Positions 52,106 through 64,000 of a DNA stretch of 64,000 nt are shown here, piece by piece (position 1 is the stretch's first letter; every line of letters starts with the position of its first letter). Origin of the DNA: Tyto alba (Eukaryota; Chordata; Aves; Strigiformes; Tytonidae); the NCBI RefSeq assembly GCF_018691265.1, contig NW_024881296.1, positions 7,099,427 through 7,163,426 on the forward strand, in the 5' to 3' direction. The translations under genes were made by a program, and so were the position numbers. Under the pieces are notes generated by a model, which worked only from the letters and a program-made list of their open reading frames with translations, was not told the origin of the DNA and made no database searches.

Positions 52106-55100
52106 AAGATCTTCAACGTACCATCCAGCTCTCCTACTGAAATATCTGAAATTTAAAGAAACTAGTTTGCTGCATTTAGAACTGAATTTGATCATTTCTT
52201 TTACATAATTATAACCTCACAGTGCTTTTCATACACACTGAACTTACGCATTTATTTGAAAATTTGATTCAAAATTCTGTACAGTCCTCTTTCAACCTTA
52301 ACTCTGAAACAACACTGAAAAGGTTGACAATGTTCAGAATTGCATTTGAATGTCTTCCATTTCCCTTCGAATAGCAGAGACAAAAAATAGTATAATTGGT
52401 CATCAAATTCATTCCAAGAATACGAATCTCATAATTCACTGCCATTTCTTTTTTAGTCAACACTCAATTACATGGTGTAATAGTGGAGTGGAATAAGCCA
52501 GATTAAACACACACACACAATGCAAAACAGCGAAGCATATATAAGGTAAATACACAAGAGAAAATAAAGAATTAATGGTGATACTTTTGAGGAGTACAGA
52601 GATCCGAGCTATCATCTGAGTTGATAAATACATTATAACATACTGTAACAAGAACACTATTCCTCTTTCAGGTCCAGAGGGACTAACTTGGAAGCAGCCC
52701 AAAAACTCGCAGCATCCCAAATACCATTAATCCATATCCATAGATCAACAGGATTGGGTGACAGACTTTGGGTACATGTTGATTCTAGTTTCTCTGAAGT
52801 CAAAGAAAGTTTGTCATAGACAAAAATCACTATGATTTCACTCATTAAGGGAACTGGGGAAACTAATACCTTTTATGAAGGCTCTAACTGAAGCCCATGA
52901 AAGTGTAAATTTTATATAACAATTTTGATTTGAATAAACACATTTTGGAGGTTAGAATGAGGTAATAGATCTTCACATACTTTACAAAATTATAAATGGA
53001 TTCTTCTTCAATTACTGTGACTAAGGAAGCATTTTTACTGCATTTTGGATTCTCATTGCAAGTAAAGCCCAATATTTATATATTTACACTGCAGTCTATG
53101 GTATATTCTGTTTGCCTGACCAAAGACAAAAAAAAGAAGAAAAATCTGCTCACCACTCTTTCATTCATCCACTGCTTCTGTCTGTTACTAAATAAATAAT
53201 TGATATTACCTGTTGGGGGCCAGGGGAAGTTGTTGGTTTAGGTTGGGGTTTTTTTTTTGTTTGTTTTTTGTTCTTATCCACCCCCATCTCCCTGACAATG
53301 CTGCAGAGAAGGCTCATTCACAAGCATATTTAATACAGGTAATTGAAATTTCCCCCTCTACTGCTACTTCCCAGCCTTTTGTTCTTTACTGAACCGCAAG
53401 ACAGAAGAATAGTCAGTGAAGAAACTTAAATCTAAAACTTGGTTTCTGGTCAGGATTGCCTCATTTTGATTCCTTTGTCATTTATGTCTGACAGATACAT
53501 TTCTCCTATTAAAAAAAACCTCAGAATTCTGATTGTACAAAATTTCCAGTTTAAATCCTTAAGACCATTGTTCTTGTAGATGAAGCTTCAGTAACTTACT
53601 TCCAACATGGCATAGTTTGTGTGGTTCTGAATGAAGAATGCACAGTCTGTATTTCAGACATGCCTAAATATGCCAGGCTGCCAATCAAACTAGAAGCATC
53701 CCAGAGGCACTACTGCACAAGAAGAGAGATGAGGAAAGACATGGATGGTAGCCTGCCTCCTGTAAAACAAAAATTTACTAACAATAAGGTCTGTTTTCTG
53801 TACAAGAAAGAGGTGAGAGCAGTATTTGTCATGGGCTTTTATAGACTTTATTGTCTGGGGAAAAGAAAACAAATATAATACATCTAAATTACTGAATAAT
53901 TAACAGGACAACAGTTTCACTTCACCATGTGCCTTATACAGTAATCTTCTTTCCATCTTCAGTAAGATAGTACCTGGGTTTGTGTATATAAAGAGGCCAT
54001 CTGCTGCTGAACTTTTATAAATGTCCTTAACTGTGGAGCAGTTACAGCTATTTAGTATTTGTGAAACAAGAATAATAGCCACTTGTAAGATGGAGAAAAA
54101 AAAAGTTGGCCAAGAGACAAATCCACTCCCCATATTTTCACACACAACTTAGAAATCAGCATGCATCACAGAAATAAAAACAGTGCTAAAAAAGGCATTT
54201 ACAACCTCAGTTTATAACTCCACCAGTTAAAAATGAAGATTTCAACATGATTCAGATATGACCTAAGATACTTCTAAATAAAACAACAGTAAGTAGGTTT
54301 TTAACGTATTTATTTAAGAGCTTCAAAATAAGCATAAATATAAAGCATAAATCAGGAGACTGCATTAGGATAATACAGTTAAATTTATTCAAACAAGTTT
54401 TCTGTGAACCAAAATGCAAATGACTACAGAAAGAGAACAACTCAGAAACATTAGACACTGAGAGAGTAAGTCATGAGTTGTACTTTTTTTTCCCCAAACA
54501 TTAGTTATAACAGCTCTCTTTTAAGGTTCATGCTCCTAGTCCATGCACAGAAGAGACTGCAAATTAAAGTAATGAGTGCTGCTTGTACCTTAATTCTGAC
54601 TTAAAAGGACATCAAGTTTCTTGCCACCTTTTGTACCTAAACATTTTATAGCTAATATTATTTGAGAAAGACAGCAAGGGTCTGCACCTTCATGCATTCT
54701 GCTAGCTAGCATAGGCTGAGCAGAGCTCAATAGCTTTGACACCATGCAATGCTGCATCTTCTGCCTTAAAGTAAGTCTGCCTCACTCATTCAGTATCTTG
54801 ATCTTCAGCGTAGCCTTTTGGTCGTGTTAAAAGCATTTAGTACCTAAGAGAGATTTAACCCAAGCTGAAACAAACTTTCAAGGTTGACAAAGTTCTAGAA
54901 ACACATTCTTTATCTCAACTGCTGAATCAAAACTAACTCAAGACAAATACTTCTATAATAAAGCTTCAGTTGCTACTAGGAAGAAGGCTGGAGTAAAATA
55001 CTAACTGATTTACAAGGCATTTTGAAACTGTGTGAGCCACCATACAGTTTCATCTCAACAATGCACTTCAACAATTTACACCCATTAAGGATGCTACCTA

Positions 55101-57840
55101 CATTATATTCCATTCTAAAAACTGCAATAGGATGAAAGAATAATGAAAACCAGCAGTCAAGTAGTATAGCGTTTCCACCATGAATAGATACCTAGCAATT
55201 CAAAAAAACCACACGCACTAAATCATAAACATCACAGACCAAGGACAAACTGTCTCTTTCTGCTGACATAAAGCCAAGATCACCAAAATAAAAAAATTTG
55301 GTTCTCTATTTCAGATCTGAGAGTGTTTTGCTTCTTTTCCACATGTGGAACGTACAATGAAACAGTCACAGTTATGTTTTATTTCTCTTTCTACATTTCA
55401 GATGTGTGCACAGGCATGTACACATACACACCCCATTCATTCACCCCTCTCATCTGGCAAAGATTTCCCTGCTCCCCAACCCAACAGCATTACCATTTTA
55501 TTTTATTTCTTTTTAGTAGAAGGTTCCACCCAACACATTCCTACCACTTACCTAGAATGTTGAGACTGGCTTAACAAGAAAACAGCATATCAAGTCTGAG
55601 CAGTACTGAAAAAAAGCTTGAGACAACAGTACAATTGCAATATACACACCTTGCAGCTATCACAAGTATCCTGAATACCACCCAGGCCTTCCTTCCCCTT
55701 CCCACAAAGGGATTAGTATTTCTTGTTTCAGTCTTGATTATCAGCTATAGGATTTTTAAGCAGCTCATACTTTTAAGAACTAAATAGGTACACAGCTGCT
55801 TTTTGCTAAAAACATAAGTATTTTCAAGTTAAGGTGTATAGACAAAAAGAAAAAAAATAACATAAGAGACCATATAACATATTTTTTTAGTATGAAGAGA
55901 GCAGAATGTGTGTTCGACAGTTTTTTTTATCGCCCACTACAGGAGAAAAATAGTATCTAGTGTTGATTGTTGGAACAAAGATACTTTAAAAACTGTCAAT
56001 AAACTTACAAAACAGAAAAAAGTCAGGATTCTAGAACATGGCACTGATGGGACAAATGGTCGATAACCTTGCAGGTATCAGACTTGGCTTTAGATAAAAA
56101 TCAGACTAGGATAGCAGGAGTAAGCCCAGGCACAGGCTGCATCTCTTTTGTACTGAAAGCGACAGCTGAAAAGGGTCTGTATCAGCTAAGCAGAGCAGTG
56201 ACAGTTCTGTACAAAGAGAGGCTCACTTTGCAAGTTCATAATTTTTCTCAAATATCACTCAATTGCAAAAGTCAGCATTAAGTTTCAGACATCTTTTTGT
56301 GTTCTGTTAAGGCTATAAAGTTAGGCCATTCAGCCTAGTTACTTGTGAACTCCTACACAAATAGGTTATCATTTTGTCAAACTGCTCCCAATATAATAAT
56401 GGAAAAGTAGTCTTGAAAAAAAAAAACAAAAACCCACAGACATGCAAAGCAAGCTTGAGGTTTGCTTAGTATAGAGTCCAAATTCTCAGATATTCAATGA
56501 TCATAAAATATAGATCTGCACTCCCATCTGTATTGGTCAAACAGCCAGGAAAGAGCTGAAGGGGATTCTTTTGATATAAGAAAAAAACTTATCTAAATTA
56601 ATCTGATACAGTGCTTAATATCTAACAATGAAACTTGAAGTGGACTAGTTTGTTTTTTGTTTTTTTTTTTTTTCAGATGAACAATTCTTTTAATCTAACA
56701 GAAAAATTGAGAGCATTTTGTAAATACGGAGGGTATTCTTAAATATTCTCATATTCCACATGTGTTTCTATTCACTTGGTCTTCTCACTCTTCCTTCATT
56801 TAAGAGCATCTTGAAGGCAATAAATACCCACATTTTATATAAGGTATATAAATGTGGAGAGCTAAACAAATGAGGACCTATTCTACAGCCCATTAATTTG
56901 TGGAGAGAAACTGCTGTTAATATATTAACTTCCCAGGTAACATAACCTTACAGCTTGTTGCCTCTTAAGCATGAGTATTATCAACTCTTCTAGCAAGATA
57001 ATGGCATCTTTATTAACTTACCTTCTCTATGTGCTAGTAGTTTGTAAGTTTTACAAATTGCTCATCTTTGATTATAAAAATATTATTAAAACATATCAGT
57101 GACTATGGTAGTGACATAGGAGAGAGGAAAAAAGGAAAGTAAAGGAACGAGGAATCTCTGTCAAGGATACCAGGATTATTATTAAACTTATGAGTAACTT
57201 CCAGAGTATACATACTAACTGTACGTACCAGGCAAGATATTAAAACAAGAAAAAAAGAAAAAAAAAAAAAAAAACACCCCACTGATCCCACAGGACACAA
57301 AACCCCTCAGTCAAATTATTCAAAATATTGATGACATACAGAGCTCAGGAGGCTTTCATCACCATCATACCTGAACATCAGACTGTTTATTTACTTTAAT
57401 ATTTCATCCATGTGATAAAGGGTGCTATTCCTGTAGGTATCAAATAGAAAAAGAAAAAAAAAAAGCGCCAAGACTTATATCCTGAAAAGTGCTTAGTCAT
57501 TTAAAAACCATTGAATAAATAAACAAAAAACCCACCATCATTGTGAACCATATATAGACTTTCAGATCTCTGGAACCCCTTGTAACGTTTTTATTTCCTC
57601 TAACTGATGAAACAGAAAAATCATTTAAAGTCTAACTAGCTTGAAAGGACTCCATAAATTTAGAAAAAAACATACCACCATCTACTATATTGACTGGACA
57701 TGCTATCACAGCAAAAGCTCCTCGTTCTACTCTGAGATCTCTTACATTACCTACTGCTCAATTCCCATAAAACACATAGCTGGAAAAGGAATTTCACTAA
57801 TTTGCCAATGCTCATGGGGCATGCCCTCTTGGCAGCAGTA
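52106..57840. other. Noncoding interval
   Basis: AT-rich with a short (AC)n at 52.51 kb, a G/T tract at 53.23-53.27 kb, a T run at 56.66 kb and A-rich tracts at 56.42 and 57.25 kb. Open frames up to about 87 codons resemble nothing known. No exon is recognised. Confidence 0.55.
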
Positions 57841-58010
57841 CCTGTGAAACCCCCCAGGCAGGAAGCAGACGTGAGCACACGCTGCCCAGCCAGAAGGTAC
57901 ACGGGAGCTTGACGGTCAGCTGTCTTTCACCCGCAGGTACCCACGGCCTCCAGCCTCTGGAGGGGCCAACAACACCCCGTGCCCCTCTGGGCACCAGGAA
58001 ACACCCAGAG
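57841..58010. other. GC- and CpG-enriched patch
   Basis: Seven CpG dinucleotides in about 170 bp with clearly higher GC than the AT-rich flanks, and four more CpG by about 58.13 kb. It is much too small for a standard CpG island. It could be a small regulatory element, a noncoding first exon of a minus-strand transcript, or the GC-rich fragment of a repeat. The 144-codon minus-strand frame across it resembles no known protein. Confidence 0.35.
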
Positions 58011-61000
58011 CTTAAGTGACTTACGCTGTTGTACCACAGGCCTATGCTTTTTAAACAAAATAGCGATTTTTTTGTTCCACAAGTGGGTAACGGCAAGTCA
58101 GTAGAGAGGTGTGGGAGACAGAATAGACCGCAAGTGAAGGGCATGAAAAGTTTTACTGTAGAATGAAAGACTGTGTGGGAGGAGGAAAGTTTTAGAGTAG
58201 AAATTATGTTATTACAGTTTAAAAAAAAAAACTGCATTCTAAACATGTATTTTTAAATTTATTGCCAAAAAGGTTGAAGACCATAAACGTTTTATTAGAA
58301 GCTCAGGTTTTAGGTTTCATAATATCTCATAACTGCTAGGCTTTACTGTGGTCAGCTCAACTATGAGAATTTTTATATTATTGCTATAAATCAGCCAGAC
58401 TACTGGCAATTAGTTGCCATTTTTTTGAAATCTAGTTTAAGTGAACAAAAAACAACAGCAAAAAAACAGTAAAGAGATAGAAAAATACAAAGCAAATATA
58501 GGAAGCTGTATGTTTATTTTGGTGTATGTAACCAAAACACTGGTATTTGATCAGATCCGTGAGTTAAACTATTACAGCAAGGAAAAGCTATAAAAATTAA
58601 ACACTGAAAAATGTAACAATTACAAGATAGTAATCTGTGATCTTTCCATTAAGAATTTAAAGGACAGCCATACTGCCTTCAGGAGGAGAAAAGGGAGGAT
58701 GAATGGGGGACAGCCCAAGGGATACATGTTTCTTCCACCTCAAGCTGAACCTTAAAAAAAAAAAAAGAGCAAAGTAGGTGCCGCTGATATAATGCTTTTA
58801 AATCTCCAGTACAACAGTTATCACATTTCCATTCTAATGTGGGGGTTTTGATGGGTTTTGTTTGTTTTGCTTAAGTACCCTTCCCGTTGAGTAACTATAC
58901 CTCAGATAACTCAATTTTAGTAAGCCATCCAAAATGAAGACGCAATACTTTTTATAATTCTGTTCAAGAAAAAAAAAAAAAAAATTGACTTCCTGAATAC
59001 CTAGAAATTACTGTGCAAACTCTGTTTCCTTTTGTTATTTGCTTTCTTCTCACGTATTCATCTTAAATTTTTGCAAAGCGTGTCACCTTCATCCATGTTG
59101 TTCTTAACTTCCATTTCTCAATTACTCAGTCACACTGTATAGCATTCAGAATTAGAAATGTAGTTTATGCTAAGGTCAACATTTTATTTGTGTTAGTTTC
59201 ATTACAAAATAATATAATTGACATTCTCTGAAACTACTCCATCATGCAAACAAAATATAGGTAAGTGGGAAGATCGGGAAGTTAATTTCAAAAAGCTTAG
59301 TCCTGCTCTGAAAATAAAATGCCAGCAAGCAGACTTTTTAAACTCACTAATGAATGGAAATCATGAGTAGCTGACTTAAGAATCAGAGTCAGAAGCCTTA
59401 GAAGAAAAATAAAACTCAATGCTCCCTGTAAGATAATTTTCAGCATAATTTACAGTTTTCCAGATGTCTATAGAAGTGTTTGGTTTTGTTTTGGTTTTTG
59501 TTTGGTTGTTTTTTGAGGTTTTTGGTTTTTGTTGTTTTTTTTTTGTTGTTTTTTTGTTTTTGTTTTTTTTTTTTTTTTTTTTTACTTATTTGGAATTACT
59601 TAGTTCCAATGGTTTTACAAAACGCATATACTTACAAAAATCTGCAACTCTGCTCTATCTCATTTGTGAGCTGACCAGCTGCAGAACTTGGTTTGACATC
59701 ATGTTCCAAGGACTGCTTTGTCCTGTATATTCCATTAGCAATTGTACCAGCCTTGATAAAAATCAAAATATTAGTTAGACCACATGGAACAACACAGTTT
59801 ATAGGAAGGAAGCTCACAGTTCACAACTATGAAAATTCTAGGTAGACTGTTTAAATTTTCAGGTGAAACACTCTTTGGGACTAAACCTAGCACCCTTCAA
59901 GAACTAGACGGATTAAGTGGAAACCCATAGTTTACCTTCTGGCTTTCCAGTTTGACAGCATCACTTTATACCCTTTACCAAGTAGCAGTTACTGTGTTCC
60001 ATATTCCAATGTATATTCACATGTGGGAAAGCAGATCATTGCAAAGTGAGCAAGTACTTACAGAGTGTTCAAGCTTTTTTTTTTTATTATTATTTTTTAG
60101 GTAAAGGTTTGAGAGTACACATCAGGTAGAAACAGACAGTTACTGATTCTGGTATCAGCAGCTAGGATTAGGTTCAGTAAAGGTGAGGCAAAATTACTAG
60201 TTTGCAAAACACAGAATCAGAAATCAGGATTCATTATTACCGTTTGAAGGTTCAGTGTCAGATTATGTCAATATACTGAGACCTAAACAATACTGGAAGC
60301 TACTCTGCATGTGAAAACCTCATTCTTGCACTAACCAAGGCCACACATTAGGACACCATTTGGCACTTAAGGTACTATTCTGCATCAAAATCGTAATACA
60401 AGGGCATTAATTTGGAACATATCTGTATTCATGTCAAAGCTGGAAGAGTGTTTTAAATAAACAATGACTGGTAAAATCAAATCGTTTCAAAGACATAATT
60501 CCATGCTGATTTTGGAACCTGCTTTTCATGGATTACTTTCTACAACTATTGCTGTGGTGAGGCAGCCTTCCATACTGCTACCACTGTATTTTAAATTACT
60601 ATACTGTCCCTGCTTGGTACATAAGCCATACTATTTAGGAACTCAGAAAGACCTATTGCTTCAGCTGGGTTCCCACAAGCATCAAGGAAAGACTGCCTCA
60701 GGAGCTGCAGCTCTACACAGTAGAAAGGTTCCCTGGATCATAATTTTTATAGCAAAAAAAATCCTGTTGGTACAACCTGGAATTAAGAAAGTATCTGTAC
60801 AGGACCATACTGAAAACAGAAGTAGTAAAGAGACAATACTCTCCTGAAGAAGATAAAAAAATTAAAGCAGTTTATTAGATGAAGCCTAAGATCAATCTTG
60901 GAATCAGTCTCACCTCATACTTTCAGTAATGACTTTGACACAAAGTGGAAGTTACTAATGAAATCTGAATACAAAACCAAGTTGAGAAATACTGGCACTG

Positions 61001-62770
61001 CAAAGGAAAGTAAAAAAAACATATATACAGACATAACTAAGAACAAAGTAAGTAACAATTTCATTCCACCTTTATTTTACTCTTGTAATCACTCCCTCAA
61101 GAACTACAGGATAGAATTTTGATCACTCTGGTAGCTGATCAGCAGAAAACACCAGAAAGAGAATAACCATGACATCATACTCAACACGAAGACACAACTG
61201 CACAATATTTCCAGCAGAGACAAAGCTTTAATGCCATTTTATTTACCACAGACAAGACTGTGTAGAATGCTGCTTAAATTCTTATTAGCCATAAGAAAAA
61301 CATGAACAGAACAAGCATAGAGAAGGGCATTCTGTTCCCCAGCCACCGTACTGTACAAGAGAAAGCTAAGTAATTGTCTTGTTTAAAGACTGGCTAAAGT
61401 TTGGCTAGATTAACCTCCAAAAAATGAAGTCTGACAGAGCAAGCTGTCTGTAAGTATCAGGAAGAAAAAGTATTTAAGTTAAACAAGCATATTGGTAAAA
61501 TCAAACAAATGAACTCCACAGGTTCATACAGGTTAGAAGAAAATTCTAGTCCTCTGTAAAGTGAGTCCCTAAACAGACTTCCACTACAAGTATGAGATGG
61601 GAGAAAACAAAACAAAACCAAAACAGCAACCCATCAGTAAATCAAAATTGAATGCAACTGATTTATGGAAGAGATCGGTGATGTAGTTGTTTTCTATAGC
61701 AAGTGGATTAGAAAATTCAAGTCCTCTCACTCTTAGCAAAAAAATCTTCCGAAGCCAAGTCATAACCCTCTCTGCCAACTGACAAGCACTATCTATCAGG
61801 GTTATTTCAACTTTATGGAATTTTACCCTAAAGGAAATTCTTTCATTTGCCTTTCCTGTTTGTTATGCTTAACTCAGAATGCATTTACAACCTCTTTCAT
61901 ACCGAAGCCGAATGTTATACAAAACCCTGAATTTTTAAACACTTAATAAAATGGATTACCAAAACCAAAACAGGGATCTGAAGGTCTGGTTCATCCTTCG
62001 GTAAACACAGAAATACTTAAAAGCATAATTACTGTGAAGTTGGATGAGCAAGAACAAGAATCATCTCAATCTTCTGAGGTTCCGCTGGCTCTTGTTTATA
62101 GTTAATGAAGCTAAGAGGTTGACTGAACACAAAAAGGTACAAACAGCAGCTGTTTTCAGAACTCATCCACTTTAACTTGGATTTTTAAATACTTTGACAA
62201 ATTACAACATTTTTTTTTTCCAGCCACATGGATAGCATTAGCATAGATTAGCAAAAGTTTCACAATACTAAAATTAGTAGTCAGAGCAAAAGAACTAGAT
62301 ACAAATGTAGGTTTGACTGGCTGAGATCCAATTTCAAACTCGTATGTCCTGCTCTTTAAGAGTAAAATAATCTTTTGGAAGAGATCCAATGGAATCGCTC
62401 AATAGAATTTCACACATTCAAATTCTAATATTGCTACTCATGTTTTAGAATTCAGTGACAAGGTGAGCAAAGCATATCTGAAGTCAAATCTGAAAGGATG
62501 CTATTTTCTTTAAGTGCTTATTCTTTTGTTAAGTACTATAGTTATAAAATATTAAAGTGCCAATAACTTATTTGAGAATTCTTGTCAACTGGTTTAAACA
62601 AAGGAGATATGAGTACATAATAGTCTTGTAAAAAGATCTTCCCAACATCATAATAGAGAAATAGTCTGTACAAATACTCCGTAGTATAATAAAGTAGAAT
62701 CTCAGTACACAGGAATATCAACTAAAATTCTCAATTATCAGATGAACTATCATTCAAAAAGTTGTAATAT
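58011..62770. other. Noncoding interval
   Basis: AT-rich, with A runs at 58.75 and 58.97 kb and a long T/G tract at 59.48 kb. A 127-codon plus-strand frame at 60464-60847 resembles nothing known. No exon, RNA gene or clear CR1 is recognised. Confidence 0.55.
59479..59583. repeat. T/G simple tract with T20-type run
   Basis: About 105 bp of GTTTT/GGTTTTT units ending in a run of about 20 T. It reads as an A/C tract on the minus strand. The phenylalanine-rich plus-strand frames across it are artefacts. Confidence 0.9.
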
Positions 62771-63840
62771 TTCACAGAGTAATTCACCCTGGAAGGCACC
62801 ACAGAACATCATCTAGCCCAGCCTCCTGCTCAAAGCACTCAATTTGGACCAATTTGCTTAGGGCTTTTGCCAGTCTGGTCTAAAAACTGGCAAAGATGTA
62901 GATTTCAAACCTGCCTGCACTACCTGTTCCAATTCCTCGGTGTCGTCAGGGTGATTTTTGTTTCCTAGTGCCAAATCAGAACCTCACCTGTTTTAGACTA
63001 CGACCACTGTCTCTTTTTCCTCCTGCCATGCATCTCTCTAAAGGGCCTGGCTCTGCCTTCTTAACAACTTCTCAGGTATCACCTTATGAGGCAGCTATTA
63101 AGTGTCCTCTGAGCTTTCTGTTGTCCAGGCTATGCAAAGCCAGCTCTCAGCCTCTCCTAATGTGCTCCAAGTCCCTCGTTCTGCTGGCTCTCCACCAAAT
63201 TAGCTTCAGTTTATTCAATGTATTTGGGGAACCAAAACTGGATGGGGTATATCCAATGTGGTGGTCAGTTGCTGAATACTGGCAGTCCACTGGCTATGCT
63301 CCTGTTCATAAAGCCTAGTATTTTCATAAAGCTAGCATTTTTCACTGTCAGAGTGAAGACTGACACGCTGACTCATGTCTGCCAGAACGCGCAGGTCCCC
63401 TTTGGCAGAGCTGCTTCCCAAGCAGTCAGTCCCCACCCTGTAATGCTGCAAGGCGTAAGAATGGGCATTTATCCCTGTTGAATGTCACCAGGTTCATTAT
63501 GGTCCATTCCACCAGCATCTCTGAACTGCAGAGCACTGTCCTCGAATGTGTCAGCTACTCCCCTAATATGACGTCACATGCAAATTTGATGAAGATACAC
63601 TTCATCTCCTCCTCCAGGTCACTGATCAAGGTACTAAACAAGATCGGTCCCAGTACACCACTCCCCTTGTAACTAGTCTCCAGCTAGAATACGAACCATT
63701 AACTGCTACGTTTCAAGCCTGACAATCAAACCCATCCTCCCATGCAAACCATAACATTACAACTTAGTTATACAGATGCTGTGAAAACCATGCTAAAAGC
63801 CTGGATAAACTCAACGTAGATGATGGGCAAACTGCCATAA
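62771..63840 (-). mobile_element. CR1-type LINE fragment, antisense, old
   Basis: Antisense CR1 sequence from the 3' end (CACCACAGAACATCATCTAG, then CCCAGCCTCCTGCTCAAAGC) through the 3' UTR and ORF2 C-terminus (TGTTGTCCAGGCTATGCAAA; GAACCAAAACTGGATGGGGT) into the reverse-transcriptase region (CTCCAGGTCACTGATCAAGG; AACAAGATCGGTCCCAGTAC; CTGGATAAACTCAACGTAGA). Its divergence exceeds that of the 13.8 and 41.5 kb copies, so it is an older subfamily or insertion. The right boundary is approximate. Confidence 0.88.
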
Positions 63841-63967
63841 ACAAAATTAAATCTAATCTGGTGGCATTTACAGTTTCAGCAATACACAGAAAGGTCCCAG
63901 GGACTATCAATAAGCATATAAAAGATACTCAGGAACTTCACACAAGGCCATTTTAATTACTGTTTAG

Positions 63968-64000
63968 GGGAAAAAAAAGAAAAAAAAAAAAAAAAACACC
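63968..64000. repeat. A-rich tract at window edge
   Basis: A runs interrupted by a single G, reaching the end of the window. Confidence 0.9.

Noticed and set aside
57812..58246. 144-codon minus-strand frame over the CpG patch
   Set aside because: There is no family resemblance and no clear exon boundaries; the open frame follows from locally high GC. The patch itself is kept as a finding.
59464..59778. Phenylalanine/valine-rich 104-codon plus-strand frame resembling a membrane protein
   Set aside because: The hydrophobic part is encoded by a T/G simple tract and is a compositional artefact.
60464..60847. 127-codon plus-strand frame
   Set aside because: No similarity is recognised and no regulatory or splice context is visible; its length is within chance expectation.
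62968..63672. Plus-strand frames of 64-116 codons
   Set aside because: They fall wholly in an antisense CR1 copy and have no independent support.
1..64000. CRISPR arrays, operons, tRNA or rRNA genes
   Set aside because: The sequence is vertebrate nuclear DNA; no spaced direct-repeat array, cloverleaf or rRNA-like sequence was seen by eye.

Overview
This is a vertebrate nuclear genomic window. It is AT-rich, intron-dominated and littered with decayed CR1-type LINEs in both orientations; I recognise no Alu, B1 or L1 sequence. CR1 as the dominant recognisable LINE, including typical avian 3' ends that finish in short ATTCTATG-like repeats, points to a sauropsid and most likely a bird. I cannot name the species.

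The only gene I can identify is SIPA1L2 (signal-induced proliferation-associated 1-like 2, a RapGAP of the SPAR family). It lies on the minus strand at the left end. Three consecutive coding exons are present: 11924-10460 (initiator ATG), 4279-4146 and 2756-2568. They join in frame (1465 + 134 + 189 nt = 1788 nt) into the first 596 codons, up to about the start of the Rap-GAP domain. The exons for the Rap-GAP catalytic core, the PDZ domain and the C-terminal coiled coil must lie beyond base 1. The introns are 6180 bp and 1389 bp, and the intron after codon 596 runs off the left edge.

From about 12 kb to 64 kb I find no recognisable exon. By its position this is SIPA1L2 5' UTR, intron 1 and/or upstream DNA. 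It contains CR1 fragments at about 13.8-14.4 kb (antisense), 34.6-36.4 kb (long, antisense), 37.9-38.4 kb (sense), 41.5-41.8 kb (sense), 51.6-52.1 kb (antisense) and 62.8-63.8 kb (antisense), plus one in the SIPA1L2 intron at 4.7-6.5 kb (sense). It also has many A/C-only or T/G-only simple tracts and a few short inverted or direct repeats. The 14.4-34.6 kb stretch has no recognisable CR1.

Items for a second look: a possible plus-strand terminal exon at 46717-47082 (splice acceptor, 121-codon open frame, stop, downstream AATAAA); a CpG-enriched patch at about 57.84-58.01 kb; a roughly 100-bp sequence duplicated at 21.77 and 23.10 kb that is not CR1; and nested hairpins at 24.08 kb. No tRNA, rRNA, CRISPR array or bacterial-type system is seen. 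I found no convincing evidence of an undescribed biological system.
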